Source of the DNA: Viridibacterium sp035456105
GTDB taxonomy: Bacteria; Pseudomonadota; Gammaproteobacteria; Burkholderiales; Rhodocyclaceae
Assembly: GCA_035456105.1 (NCBI GenBank)
Contig: DATIDV010000048.1
Location: 62,001-126,000, forward strand
Reading direction: 5' to 3'
Length of the DNA: 64,000 bases
The translations under genes were made by a program, and so were the position numbers. Shown piece by piece: positions 43,656 through 53,111 of the stretch (its first letter is position 1; each line of letters begins with the position of its first letter). The notes beneath the pieces are model-generated. The model did not search any database. It saw only the letters and a list, made by a program, of their open reading frames with translations, and was not told the origin of the DNA.

Positions 43656-45711
43656 GCGCAGCCTCGGGAGCGTAGCCGCCGACTTCCTTGACGGTCGGGT
43701 GGGGCTGGCCGAGGGCCTTGCGGACGTTGATGATCGTGGAGATCAGCATGACCACGGCGACGAGCATGAAGAAGCCGCACAGCACGGCGTTGATCTGGTT
43801 GTTGAAGACAATGCGGCCCATGTCCTCGATGCTCTTGGCCGGTGCCATGACGGTGCCGTTGGCGATGGCGGTCTTGAACTTGTTGGCCGTGGCAAGGAAG
43901 CCGATCGCCGGGCTGTCGTGGAAGATTTTCTGCCAGCCCGCCGTCATCGAAGTGATGAACAGCCAGGCCGTCGGTACGATCGTTACCCAGGCATAGCGCT
44001 CCTTCTTCATCTTGAAAAGCACCACGGTACCCAGCAGCAGCGCCATGGAGGCCAGCATCTGGTTGCCTATACCGAATAGCGGCCACAGGGTGTTGATGCC
44101 GCCGAGCGGATCGGTCACGCCCTGGTAGACGAAGAAGCCCCAGGAAGACACGGCCACAGCGGTGCCGACGAGATTGCCGAACCAGGAGGAGCTGCGGGCG
44201 AGGCCGGGGACGACGATGCCAACGGTGTCTTGCACCATGAAGCGGCAGGCGCGTGTGCCGGCGTCGACGGCGGTGAGGATGAAGAGCGCTTCGAACAGGA
44301 TTGCGAAGTGGTACCAGAAGCCCATCATCGCCTTGCTGTTGAAGATCTCGCTGATGATGTGCGACATGCCGACGGCGAAGGTGGGCGCACCGCCAGCGCG
44401 TGACAGGATGGAATGCTCGCCGACGTCTTTGGCGATCTGCGCAAGCGCGTCAGGCGTGATCACGAAGCCCCAGTTGCTGATGACCTGTGATGCGTTTTCC
44501 ACTGTGGTGCCGATCAGTGCGGCAGGCGCGTTCATCGCGAAATAGATGCCCGGATCGAGTACTGATGCGCAGATGAGCGCCATGATCGCCACGGCCGATT
44601 CGCACAGCATTGCGCCGTAGCCAATCATGCGCATATGGCTTTCCTTCTCGACCAGCTTCGGTGTCGTGCCCGACGAGACCAGTGCGTGGAATCCTGAGCA
44701 GGCGCCGCAAGCGATGGTGATGAAGAGGAAGGGGAAGAGCTGGCCGGCGAAGACCGGACCGGTGCCGTCGATGAAGCGCGTGACGGCCGGCATCTTCAGA
44801 TCGGGGGCCGCGAAAAGGATGCCGACACCGAGGCCAGCGATTACGCCGATCTTCAGGAAGGTCGACAGGTAGTCGCGAGGTGCGAGTAGCAGCCAGACAG
44901 GTAGCACCGAGGCGACGAAGCCGTAGATCACCAGCGCAATCGTCAGCTGCGGGCCATTGAGTGTAAGCAGTGGCCCCCAGGTTGGGCTGGCGGCGATGTC
45001 TTCGCCGTAGATGATCCCGAGCATCATCAGGACGAAGCCTATGACCGACACTTCGGCAATGCGCCCGGGGCGGATGAAGCGCATATAGATGCCCATGAAG
45101 ATCGCGATCGGAATCGTGGCGGCGATTGAGAACACGCCCCAGGGGCTTTCGGCGAGCGCCTTGACGACGACCAGCGCCAGCGCCGAGAGGATGATGATCA
45201 TGACGCCAAGCACACCCAGCATGACGATGGCACCAGTGGTGGCGCCTAGCTCCTGCTTGGCGATTTCGCCAAGCGAGCGGCCGTCGCGGCGGCTGGAGAC
45301 GAAGAGCACAAGGAAGTCCTGAACCGCGCCGGCCACGACAACGCCGGCGAGGATCCAGATAGTGCCCGGCAAGTAGCCCATCTGCGCGGCGAGAATCGGG
45401 CCCACGAGGGGCCCGGCGCCAGCGATGGCAGCAAAGTGGTGGCCGAACAGCACCCATTTATCGGTGGGCACGTAGTCGAGGCCATCGTTACGACGTATGG
45501 CCGGCGTGGGTCGTCTGTCATCAAGCTCGAACACGCGCTCGGCAATGAACTTGGAATAGAAGCGGTAAGCGATGCTGTAGCAGGCTACCGCAGCCAGTAC
45601 CATCCACACCGCATTGACGTGCTCGCCGCGTGAAAGCGCTAGCGTGGCAAATGAACCTGCTCCGACCAACGCCACCGTCAGCCAGATAACCCATTGCTTG
45701 AGTGAGTTCAT
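43648..45711 (-). CDS. cstA: Carbon starvation protein CstA (peptide/pyruvate transporter)
   Basis: 687 aa from the ATG at 45711, which follows GGAGACCGT. Many membrane helices (about 16-18). Family markers are TPAIRRNDGLDYVPTDKWVL, FGHHFAAIAGAGPLVGPILA, CGACSGFHALVSSGTTPKL and GYGAMLCESAVAIMALI. CstA/BtsT proteins import peptides or pyruvate when carbon is short. It is followed by its YbdD-type partner. A palindrome sits 71 bases upstream, a candidate control site. Confidence 0.93.
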   Translation of the reverse strand: MNSLKQWVIWLTVALVGAGSFATLALSRGEHVNAVWMVLAAVACYSIAYRFYSKFIAERVFELDDRRPTPAIRRNDGLDYVPTDKWVLFGHHFAAIAGAGPLVGPILAAQMGYLPGTIWILAGVVVAGAVQDFLVLFVSSRRDGRSLGEIAKQELGATTGAIVMLGVLGVMIIILSALALVVVKALAESPWGVFSIAATIPIAIFMGIYMRFIRPGRIAEVSVIGFVLMMLGIIYGEDIAASPTWGPLLTLNGPQLTIALVIYGFVASVLPVWLLLAPRDYLSTFLKIGVIAGLGVGILFAAPDLKMPAVTRFIDGTGPVFAGQLFPFLFITIACGACSGFHALVSSGTTPKLVEKESHMRMIGYGAMLCESAVAIMALICASVLDPGIYFAMNAPAALIGTTVENASQVISNWGFVITPDALAQIAKDVGEHSILSRAGGAPTFAVGMSHIISEIFNSKAMMGFWYHFAILFEALFILTAVDAGTRACRFMVQDTVGIVVPGLARSSSWFGNLVGTAVAVSSWGFFVYQGVTDPLGGINTLWPLFGIGNQMLASMALLLGTVVLFKMKKERYAWVTIVPTAWLFITSMTAGWQKIFHDSPAIGFLATANKFKTAIANGTVMAPAKSIEDMGRIVFNNQINAVLCGFFMLVAVVMLISTIINVRKALGQPHPTVKEVGGYAPEAARA

Positions 45712-45782
45712 ACGGTCTCCGAATCGAACACCCAAAAGCGTGGGCGTAGTCTGACTTATTCGTAGTCCGCTGAAGCGTGTAT

Positions 45783-45796
45783 TGCAAGCTCTTGCA
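45783..45796. promoter_or_regulatory. Dyad TGCAAG-CT-CTTGCA upstream of cstA
   Basis: A perfect 6+6 inverted repeat with a 2-base centre, about 71 bases before the cstA start. It has the size of a regulator operator. No factor is identified. Confidence 0.3.
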
Positions 45797-45866
45797 GCAT
45801 TAGCCCTGCGCCCAAGGCGCGAGGTTTCTGAGGCTTACGCACAGAATGCCGTTGGTATGTTCACTC

Positions 45867-45891
45867 CTCCGATTCCCTGGAAGAATCGGAG
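45867..45891 (-). terminator. Hairpin after fabI
   Basis: CTCCGATTC / GAATCGGAG with a 7-base loop, 15 bases beyond the fabI stop. There is no T-run, so it may be a processed 3' end rather than a classic terminator. Confidence 0.5.
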
Positions 45892-45905
45892 TGGGCGCCC
45901 CGGAG

Positions 45906-46691
45906 TCAGGCCATGATGTGCACACCACCATCCACATACATGGTGCTGCCTGTCAGGCGTCTGGCATAAGGCGTGGCGAGAAATGCGCAGGTGAAGCCCA
46001 CGTCCATGATGTCGACCAGCTCGCCGAGCGGGGCGCGTTGTGCGGCTTCGCTGAGGAGCAGGTCGAAGTCCTTGAGGCCCGACGCGGCGCGCGTCTTGAG
46101 CGGACCCGGTGAGATGGGGTGCACGCGGATACCCTTCGGCCCGAGTTCATAGGCGAGGTAGCGGCAGGAGGCTTCCAGCGCGGCCTTGACCGGACCCATG
46201 ACATTGTAGTTCGGCGCCACATCGTTGGCGCCGTGGTAGCTCATGGCGAACATGCTGCCGCCTTCAGTCATCAAGGGCGTGGCGAGTTTTGCCATGCGCA
46301 CGAAGGAGTGACAGGAAATATCCATGGCCTTGGCAAAACCTTCTGCAGAGCAGTTGAGCAGGCCGCCCTGCAGGTCTTCCTTGGGCGCGAAGGCGATGGA
46401 GTGCACCAGGATGTCCAGACGCCCCCACTGCTTTTCGATCTGTTCGAAGACCGCTTCGAGCTGGCCCGGCTGGCTGACGTCGAGCGGCATGAAGATTTCC
46501 GCGCCAAGCCCGGTGGCCAGCGGTTCGACGTATGGCTTCGCTTTCTCGTTGAGATAGGTGAGGGCCAGATCGGCATTCAGTTCACGGAATGCGCGGGCAC
46601 AACCGTAGGCGATGGATTGGTCGTTGGCGATACCTACGACGAGGGCTTTCTTTCCGTGGAGAAGGGTGCGATCTGGGGCGGGGGCGGTCAT
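45906..46691 (-). CDS. fabI: Enoyl-[acyl-carrier-protein] reductase (FabI)
   Basis: 261 aa short-chain dehydrogenase-type enzyme of fatty-acid elongation. GIANDQSIAYGCA is the FabI-specific cofactor loop, VHSIAFAPKEDLQ the strand-four block, and Y-x6-K reads YNVMGPVK. The C terminus is RLTGSTMYVDGGVHIMA. Last gene of an operon with acetate kinase, phosphotransacylase and DUF3141, 13 bases after ackA. In this setting it may be an extra copy serving the operon rather than the main FabI; the housekeeping role cannot be excluded. Confidence 0.93.
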   Translation of the reverse strand: MTAPAPDRTLLHGKKALVVGIANDQSIAYGCARAFRELNADLALTYLNEKAKPYVEPLATGLGAEIFMPLDVSQPGQLEAVFEQIEKQWGRLDILVHSIAFAPKEDLQGGLLNCSAEGFAKAMDISCHSFVRMAKLATPLMTEGGSMFAMSYHGANDVAPNYNVMGPVKAALEASCRYLAYELGPKGIRVHPISPGPLKTRAASGLKDFDLLLSEAAQRAPLGELVDIMDVGFTCAFLATPYARRLTGSTMYVDGGVHIMA

Positions 46692-46704
46692 GGTGTGATG
46701 CTCC

Positions 46705-47892
46705 TTAACGGGCGGTGTCGAGAATCTTGCGGGTGTGGCGGGCGATCATCAGTTCTTCATTGGTCGGGATCACCCAGGCGGCCGTCTTGCTGCCTGGTGT
46801 GCTGATGCGTGGCCCGCCGGTCGCGTTGGCGATCGGGTCGAGTTCCACGCCGAGCCAGCCAGCCGCGCGGCAGACGCGCTCGCGGATCGCGGCCGCGTGC
46901 TCGCCGATGCCTGCAGTGAAAACGAGGGCGTCGAGCCCGCCCAGCGCGGCAGCGAGCGAGCCCAGTTCGCGGGCGATGCGGTAGGTGAACAGTTCGACGG
47001 CGAAGGCTGCTTTCGGGTCCGTGGATTCCAGCAAGGCGCGCATATCGCTGGAAATGCCCGATACGCCAAGCAGGCCTGACTGCTGGTAGATCAGCTTCTC
47101 GATGGCGCGCGCATCCATCTTCAGCTCGTCCATCAGGTAGAGCACCACGCCGGGGTCGAGGCTGCCGCAACGGGTTCCCATCGGCAGGCCCTCGACGGCG
47201 GTGAAGCCCATGGTGCTGGCCGCACTCTGGCCCGCGGCAAGTGCACACATGCTGGCGCCATTGCCAAGGTGCAGCACCACCGTTCGGCCGCTTGCCGCCT
47301 GTGCATCGATCTGCGGCAGTACTGAGGCGACGTATTCGTAGGAGAGGCCGTGAAAGCCGTAACGGCGCACGCCGCGATCGGTAATTTCAGAGGGCAGCGC
47401 GAAGGCTTGTGCGACGGCGGGTTGGGCGCGGTGGAAGGCAGTGTCGAAGCAGGCCACCTGGGGCAGATCCGGGCGATTGGCCAGCATCAGGCGGATCGGT
47501 TTCAGGTTGTTGGGCTGATGCAGCGGCGCGAGGGGCACGAGCTTCTCGAGCTCGTCGACGATCTCGCCGGTGATGCGTGTGGGCGCGACGTAGTCGAGAC
47601 CGCCGTGGACGACGCGGTGGCCGACCGCCACGAGTTGGTGGTCGCCGAGATGCTCGCTCAGGAATCCCGCCAGATGACCCAATCCGCCGTCATGGCCGAG
47701 GGCTTCGCCCTGCGCCCACTGATGCTCACCAATGACGTTGCCGCCCGCGTCTTTGGCCTTGAAGCGCGGAGCGGTGTAGAGGCCTTCGAGCTGGCCGCCG
47801 AGACAGGGTTCGAGGGACCCATCCTGTTCCAGAAAGACCGAGAACTTGATGCTGGACGACCCCGCGTTGATGACGAGGATGGCATCGCTCAT
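46705..47892 (-). CDS. ackA: Acetate/propionate kinase
   Basis: 395 aa. ASKHA-fold acyl kinase that makes ATP from acyl phosphate. Motifs: VINAGSSSIKFSVF, VGHRVVHGG, VACFDTAFH, GFHGLSYEYVA and LHLGNGASMCAL, then the C-terminal FTAGIGEHAAAIRERVC. The ATG overlaps the stop of the phosphotransacylase by 4 bases. Together they can convert acyl-CoA to carboxylic acid plus ATP. Short-chain preference (acetate, propionate, butyrate) unknown. Confidence 0.93.
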   Translation of the reverse strand: MSDAILVINAGSSSIKFSVFLEQDGSLEPCLGGQLEGLYTAPRFKAKDAGGNVIGEHQWAQGEALGHDGGLGHLAGFLSEHLGDHQLVAVGHRVVHGGLDYVAPTRITGEIVDELEKLVPLAPLHQPNNLKPIRLMLANRPDLPQVACFDTAFHRAQPAVAQAFALPSEITDRGVRRYGFHGLSYEYVASVLPQIDAQAASGRTVVLHLGNGASMCALAAGQSAASTMGFTAVEGLPMGTRCGSLDPGVVLYLMDELKMDARAIEKLIYQQSGLLGVSGISSDMRALLESTDPKAAFAVELFTYRIARELGSLAAALGGLDALVFTAGIGEHAAAIRERVCRAAGWLGVELDPIANATGGPRISTPGSKTAAWVIPTNEELMIARHTRKILDTAR

Positions 47893-48833
47893 GCGGACAC
47901 CGCCTTGCTTGCGTCCGTGTGCCGTGCCTCGGCGACGAGCGCCGCCACGGCACAGGAGGCCAGTCGCGTCATGACGGAATCGGCGCGGCTGGTGAGGATG
48001 ATGGGCACGCGCGCACCGAGCACGATGCCGGCAGCATCTGCGTCGGCGATGAAGGTCAGGCTCTTGGCGAGCATGTTGCCGGCTTCGAGATCGGGGGCGA
48101 TCAGGATGTCGGCCCTGCCCGCGACCGGCGAGTCGATCTTCTTGATTTTCGCGGCTTCGAGATCGATGGCATTGTCGAGCGCCAGGGGGCCATCGAGGAT
48201 GCCGCCGGTGATCTGCCCACGGTCGGCCATCTTGCACAGGGCAGCGGCCTCGATGGTCGAAGGCACAGCCGGGTTGACGGTCTCCATCGCCGACAGGATG
48301 GCAACCCGCGGATTGGGGAAGCCGAGTGCGGTCGACAGGTTGATGGCGTTCTGGATGATGTGCTTCTTGTCCTCCAGTGTCGGCGCGATATTGATCGCCG
48401 CATCGGTGATGATGATGGCGCGATCCAGCGCGGGCACGTCCATGATGAATGCATGGCTGATGCGGGCGCCGGTGCGCAGGCCGGTGGCACTTTTCACGAC
48501 GGCGCCCATCAACTCGTCGGTATGCAGGCTGCCCTTCATGAGCATCTCCACCTTGCCTTCACGCGCCAGCTGCACGGCCAGTTCGGCGGCCGCATTGCTG
48601 TGCGGGGCGTCGACGATTTCATAGGGTGTGATGTCGATGCCGAACTGCGCGGCCACCGCAACGATCTTGTCGCGCGGGCCGACGAGGACGGGGCGCAAGA
48701 TGCCCATTTCGGCCGCTTCCACGGCACCCCGCAAAGAGCTTTCATCGCAGGGGTGTGCAACGGCGGTGGCGACCGGCGCCAGGGTTTTGCAGCGGGCGAT
48801 CAGTCGTTCGTATTTCTGATGCTTGCTTGGCAT
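47889..48833 (-). CDS. Phosphate acetyl/butyryltransferase
   Basis: 314 aa. Pta/Ptb-family enzyme, acyl-CoA + phosphate to acyl phosphate + CoA. Residues such as MGILRPVLVGPRDKI, MKGSLHTDELMGAVV, IITDAAINIAPTLEDKKHII and LTSRADSVMTRLASCA match the compact single-domain Ptb/Pta family, without the enoyl-hydratase (MaoC) domain that some annotated relatives carry. 4-base overlap with ackA, 26 bases behind the DUF3141 gene. Confidence 0.9.
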   Translation of the reverse strand: MPSKHQKYERLIARCKTLAPVATAVAHPCDESSLRGAVEAAEMGILRPVLVGPRDKIVAVAAQFGIDITPYEIVDAPHSNAAAELAVQLAREGKVEMLMKGSLHTDELMGAVVKSATGLRTGARISHAFIMDVPALDRAIIITDAAINIAPTLEDKKHIIQNAINLSTALGFPNPRVAILSAMETVNPAVPSTIEAAALCKMADRGQITGGILDGPLALDNAIDLEAAKIKKIDSPVAGRADILIAPDLEAGNMLAKSLTFIADADAAGIVLGARVPIILTSRADSVMTRLASCAVAALVAEARHTDASKAVSA

Positions 48834-48859
48834 GAGACTCCCTGCTGGTGAGTTGCGGA

Positions 48860-51133
48860 TCAACTGGCTTTGCGTAGCGTCCTTGGGGCGCGTGCGGGTG
48901 TTTCTTCGTGTTCGGTGGCGTCGAAGATCTTTTCGATCTCGGCCAGTCGTTCGGCGCGGGTGCCGCTTGCCTTGCCTGCGGCCTCGGCGCATTTGCGGAT
49001 GCAATCCAATGCCTCGGCACGTGCGGCCTTGTCGGCGGGCAGCATGCCGGGCAGGGCTGCCAGCGCGGCCTTCTGGTCAAGCAGGAGGGTGAAGAATTGA
49101 TGTCGCAGGTTCTGCTTGAACTCATCCAGCGTCATGCCATCGTGCACGTCGCGAATCGTGGCCAGCACGTTGAAGGCGCGCTCATCCACGCCGGGCCCGG
49201 CCATGCCGATGTAGACCAGGCTGCGGATGGTCGCGTCACGCAGGTCGCCCGTGGCGACGCCTTCCTTGAGCTCGGCAACACGTTGTTCGATGAAGGCGAG
49301 ACGCTCCGGTTCGCAGCCGGGGCGGCGGCGCGGTGTGTCGTCCTCCGCAGTCAGGCCGAGCATCGCCTGCAACAGCGGTGAGTCGTAGATCGCCATGAAG
49401 ATCCGCTCCTGCTGTGCGTCGCGCAGGTCGCGGTAATTGTCGAGCGCGCCGATGATGCTGTCCGACAGCGCGCTTTGCATTTGCAGCAAGGGATTGTCGG
49501 GTGAGACCTTGCGGCGCTGCTCGCGCACCTGTTCGGCGAGCGCGGCCAGTTGCGACATGAACGGATTCTTGCTGGAGAACAGTGCGAAGGGCAGTTCGGC
49601 GGCATTGAGTGTGTGCAGCACTTCCGCCGTCTGCTCGTTGGTCGAGGCCTGAACGATGGGTTGCAGCAGCGTGCGATACAGCGCGAGGTTGATTTCCGAC
49701 ACGCGCCTGACGGCGGCAAAGCGGCGCTCATTCTCGGGGTCGGGTTGCACGATGGCGCGGACGTCGTCGAGCGTGCGCGGCTCGAAGCGCACGATCCAGT
49801 CGCCGCTGATCAGCTCCTGATTGGCCTCTGCCTCCGTTCTGGGCCTCATCACGGCTTCGTACAGGCCAGGCGGCAGCACGTCGATCAGGTCGATGTTGGA
49901 AGCGAACTCATGATGCTCTTTCTTGGCGATGCCGCCCGACACGAAGATGCCGAGATGCCCGACCGTTTCATGCACGGCATAGACGATGGTCTGGTTGCAG
50001 GCGCGGATGTCGTCATCTTTCGCGTAGAGATCGGTAATCCAGCCGAGCGCCTGTTGCGGCGGCGTGATGTTGTCACCCTTGGAGCAGAAGCAGACGATGG
50101 GTGAGCGGATGTTGCGCAGGTCGACGCGGTCACCGTTGCCGGTGACGATCTCCGCCGTGGCGAGCCGGTTGCCGACGAACAGCTGGTCGACAATCCACTG
50201 GATTTCCTCGGCATTGAGATTGACGTGGCCGCCCCACCACTTTTCGAATTCGAGGTAACGCGGCCCCTCGGTATCGATCTTCGACCACAGGTTGTAGCTC
50301 TTGGTCCACAAGGTGTTCGATGGATTGAGTTTCTCGAAATTCTCGACCAGATGGCCGCCGTCGAACTTGCCATTGCTGAGATCGCCTGCGAGTGCCGTCA
50401 TCCAGCTGCCGCCCGCCAGTCCGCCGGTGTAACGCATCGGGTTCTCGCCCTCCACGCCCGCCCAGTAGGACAGCGGTGCGCCAGCGACGATGATGGGGCC
50501 GAACAGATCGGGCCGGATCGCCGCCACCAGCAGGACTGCCCAGCCGGCCTGGCAGTTGCCGATGACGCAGGGCTTGCCGTCGACACCTGGGTGCAGTTCG
50601 ATGACTTTTTCGAGAAAGGCCGCCTCGGCGTAGATGATGTCTTCGATCGTCTGGCCGGGCATCGGGTCGGGGCTGAAGCCGATGAAGTAGCAGGGGTGGC
50701 CGGCGCGCATGGCGACGCCGATTTCACTGTCGGCCTTGAAGCCACCGATGCCCGGGCCGTGGCCAGCACGCGGGTCGACGACCACGAAGGGGCGCTTCAG
50801 CGGGTCGATGACGATGCCTTTGGGGGGGATGACGCGTACCAGGCCGTAGTTGACCGGTTTCTTGAAAGTGCGTGCGTCGAGGATCAGCTCCGACTCGAAG
50901 CTCAGAACGTGCGGTACAGCCTTCGCCTTCTGCTCGTAATACTGTTCGCTGCGCTGGCGCATCACGTCCCAGAACAGGATCGTGCGTTGCATGACGTCCG
51001 TCATGTACTCGCCGACCATGCCCCAGGCTTGCAGGCTGGTTTGCATACTCTGTTGCGTGCCGAGAAGCGACGTCTGCAGCGCATCCAGTAACGGTTTGAC
51101 GGACTGTTCACTCACCTTGGGTGTTTCGGGCAT
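48860..51133 (-). CDS. DUF3141 protein, PHA-synthase-like alpha/beta hydrolase
   Basis: 757 aa from the ATG at 51133 (GGGGAC 8 bases before). The core (about 70-450) looks like a polyhydroxyalkanoate-synthase-type alpha/beta hydrolase: PFVVVDPRAGHGPGIGGFK, lipase-like box GNCQAG with Cys194 as nucleophile, CFCSKGDNITPP with the Asp and VHETVGHLGIF with the His. A long helical C-terminal region (450-750) is family-specific. It might make or remodel a polyester or act on acyl-CoA. It leads an operon with phosphotransacylase, acyl kinase and FabI. The actual reaction is unknown. Confidence 0.85.
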   Translation of the reverse strand: MPETPKVSEQSVKPLLDALQTSLLGTQQSMQTSLQAWGMVGEYMTDVMQRTILFWDVMRQRSEQYYEQKAKAVPHVLSFESELILDARTFKKPVNYGLVRVIPPKGIVIDPLKRPFVVVDPRAGHGPGIGGFKADSEIGVAMRAGHPCYFIGFSPDPMPGQTIEDIIYAEAAFLEKVIELHPGVDGKPCVIGNCQAGWAVLLVAAIRPDLFGPIIVAGAPLSYWAGVEGENPMRYTGGLAGGSWMTALAGDLSNGKFDGGHLVENFEKLNPSNTLWTKSYNLWSKIDTEGPRYLEFEKWWGGHVNLNAEEIQWIVDQLFVGNRLATAEIVTGNGDRVDLRNIRSPIVCFCSKGDNITPPQQALGWITDLYAKDDDIRACNQTIVYAVHETVGHLGIFVSGGIAKKEHHEFASNIDLIDVLPPGLYEAVMRPRTEAEANQELISGDWIVRFEPRTLDDVRAIVQPDPENERRFAAVRRVSEINLALYRTLLQPIVQASTNEQTAEVLHTLNAAELPFALFSSKNPFMSQLAALAEQVREQRRKVSPDNPLLQMQSALSDSIIGALDNYRDLRDAQQERIFMAIYDSPLLQAMLGLTAEDDTPRRRPGCEPERLAFIEQRVAELKEGVATGDLRDATIRSLVYIGMAGPGVDERAFNVLATIRDVHDGMTLDEFKQNLRHQFFTLLLDQKAALAALPGMLPADKAARAEALDCIRKCAEAAGKASGTRAERLAEIEKIFDATEHEETPARAPRTLRKAS

Positions 51134-51459
51134 CTCGTTGTCCCCTGGAGTAGGTTTGCGGATTCGGCGCACCATTCAAACAGGCCTGCGTGGCATTCGC
51201 GTGACAAGCCCGGGAATATTGTCCGGAGGCTGGTGGTGACAACCCGTCAGCACTTGTCGCATTGACTGCGCCACAGCTTTGAAGCGCCTATGCGTTTGTA
51301 TTCTAGTCCCGCTTTTCGCTGCGACGCAGCGAAAGTTTTGATCGGAACCGGCCCTGATCCCGAGCCGGGTCAGGCGGGCTGGCCATGTCTTGCAAGGTGA
51401 AGGCGTGACGCGACGCAGGCCTATGGACAGACCGGCATCGGAGGAAGACGGAGGGCCGT
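51134..51459. other. Intergenic region with one hairpin
   Basis: Between the MFS gene stop and the DUF3141 start (both minus strand), so it should carry the DUF3141 operon promoter. It holds a perfect 10-bp hairpin at 51314-51334 (TTTCGCTGCG / CGCAGCGAAA) with TTTT nearby on the plus strand. It may end the MFS transcript or be part of the operon leader. I see no recognisable promoter. Confidence 0.5.
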
Positions 51460-52677
51460 TCAGGCGCTGGCTGCGTGGCTGCGGTAGCCGTGGTGTGCCT
51501 GCCAGCTCGACACGCTCATGATGCAGCCAATCAGCAGGAACACCGGCACGGCGCCGAACAGGGCGGCGATGCTGCCGTATACCGTGGGGCCGGTGAGCCC
51601 CATGAAGTTACCCATCATGGCGCGCAGCCCGGCGCCTTCGCCGGCCTTGCCGGCGGGCATGGCGCGATAGATGAGATTGAGGATATTGGGCTGGCCCACA
51701 CCCGCCGCCAGACCGAACAGGCAGCCCAGGCCCGCCAGTACGAAACTGGCGTTGGCAAACGGCAGCAGGAAGAACACCACGGCCGTCAGGCCGAAGGCGA
51801 GGCACAGCATGCGCCACTCGGACAGGTGGCGCGACAGCCAGGGCAGGGCGGCCCGGATGCCGAAGGTGCCGACCGCGAATGATGACAACACCATGCCGAT
51901 GGTGGTGGCCGAATAGCCGCGTTCATGACCAAGCACCGGCACCATGAAATTGAAGCCATCCCAGGACAGCGACACCATCATGGCCAGCACGTAGATGCGC
52001 AGCAGGCGCGGGTTGGTGAATACCGTGCGCACGATGCTGTCGCCGCCCTTGCCCTGATTGGCGTGGCGCGTGCCATCGGGCAGATGCACGCGATAGGACA
52101 CGAGGAGGCTGCCGATCACGATCAGGGCCAGCGTGCCGAAGGCCTGGCTGAAGCCGTGATTGTCGATGATAGTGCCGACCAGCGTCGGGCCGACCACGGA
52201 CGACACGGAGTTGCCGAGCTGCAGCCAGCCGATCATGCCGATGCGGTCGCCCTCGTGCTTGAAGGCCATGTACGACACCGACACATTGGCGGCGAGCATG
52301 TAAGTGCCGAAGCCGAAACCGCAGAGGGCCGCGCTGAGGAACACGACGGGCAGGATCGGCCAGAGGTAGGGCAGGGACAGGCCGAAGATCATGACCACCA
52401 GACTGCTGCGCATGACGACGCGTGGGCCGATCTGGTCGATCCAGCGGCCCATGTGCAAGGACAGCAGCGCCGGCAGCAGACCGTAGAGGCTGTAGGCGAT
52501 ACCGGCGCTGAAGCCGGAACCGCCGTGCTGAAGTGCGAACAGCGAGGCGCTGACACGACCGCCTGACATGGTCACGTGCGCCAGTACGGACACCGCGATG
52601 AGGGAGAAAATCTGGGGATTGATGCGACCGAACACGCGGGCAAACAACCCGCTGCGGTCTGGACTCGATGGGGGCAT
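51460..52677 (-). CDS. Major facilitator superfamily transporter
   Basis: 405 aa, twelve predicted helices. Typical first helix pair and loop 2-3 signature-like region GRWIDQIGPRVVMRSSL, then CGFGFGTYMLAANVSVSYMA and a central cytoplasmic loop around residue 200 (HLPDGTRHANQGKGGD). Substrate not readable; likely a drug/metabolite efflux or importer. Monocistronic, with a 326-base gap to the DUF3141 operon. Confidence 0.85.
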   Translation of the reverse strand: MPPSSPDRSGLFARVFGRINPQIFSLIAVSVLAHVTMSGGRVSASLFALQHGGSGFSAGIAYSLYGLLPALLSLHMGRWIDQIGPRVVMRSSLVVMIFGLSLPYLWPILPVVFLSAALCGFGFGTYMLAANVSVSYMAFKHEGDRIGMIGWLQLGNSVSSVVGPTLVGTIIDNHGFSQAFGTLALIVIGSLLVSYRVHLPDGTRHANQGKGGDSIVRTVFTNPRLLRIYVLAMMVSLSWDGFNFMVPVLGHERGYSATTIGMVLSSFAVGTFGIRAALPWLSRHLSEWRMLCLAFGLTAVVFFLLPFANASFVLAGLGCLFGLAAGVGQPNILNLIYRAMPAGKAGEGAGLRAMMGNFMGLTGPTVYGSIAALFGAVPVFLLIGCIMSVSSWQAHHGYRSHAASA

Positions 52678-52815
52678 GGAGCCATCTTAGTCGCGCCTTG
52701 TGCAGGGCACAAAGTCATCAGACAAGCAGCAAGCTTGGTACGACTGGGAAGGAAAAATAAAGTGGGCGACAAAAGAATAAAGCGGAAGACAACTTTCTCG
52801 GCCCCGATAAATCCA

Positions 52816-53060
52816 ATGTTAGTTGCCACACTCCAATATCAGCTGGGAAATGGTCTTTGTTCTGACGGGGCAATATTTATCAATCCGGCCCCAAAGCTTT
52901 ACAACCTGCTCTCGTTTCCGCCTGACGAGACCTTGTACTCATGGTTGGTCCGGTATCACCTTTTGTCCGGAAACCTGACTGAGGACGAAAGTTGCTTTCA
53001 GCTTTTCGGGTCGTATAAGGCAGGACGTCACTTTCATGTGCCTCCATATCTAGTTAGTGA
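52816..53060 (+). pseudogene. Truncated tniQ (TnsD/TniQ family)
   Basis: From the ATG at 52816 a frame reads through LLSFPPDETLYSWLVRYHLL then SGNLTEDESCFQLFGSYKAG, the N-terminal signature of TniQ/TnsD target-choice proteins of Tn7- and Tn5053-type transposons. Similarity seems to stop near HFHVPPYL (about 53055); the frame then continues in unrelated sequence. A normal TniQ has 350 or more residues, so this is only the first fifth. The stretch is visibly richer in A/T than its neighbours. No transposase, TniA or TniB is present. Confidence 0.7.
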
Positions 53061-53111
53061 TGCCTGGCTCTGCCGTCGAGCGGGACAGGCAACCAGTCGC
53101 GCTTGTTGGTT

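Noticed and set aside
48860..51133. Calling the DUF3141 gene phaC (PHA synthase)
   Set aside because: The nucleophile box and triad fit loosely, but length, C-terminal region and neighbours differ from PhaC; no phaA, phaB or phasin is near.
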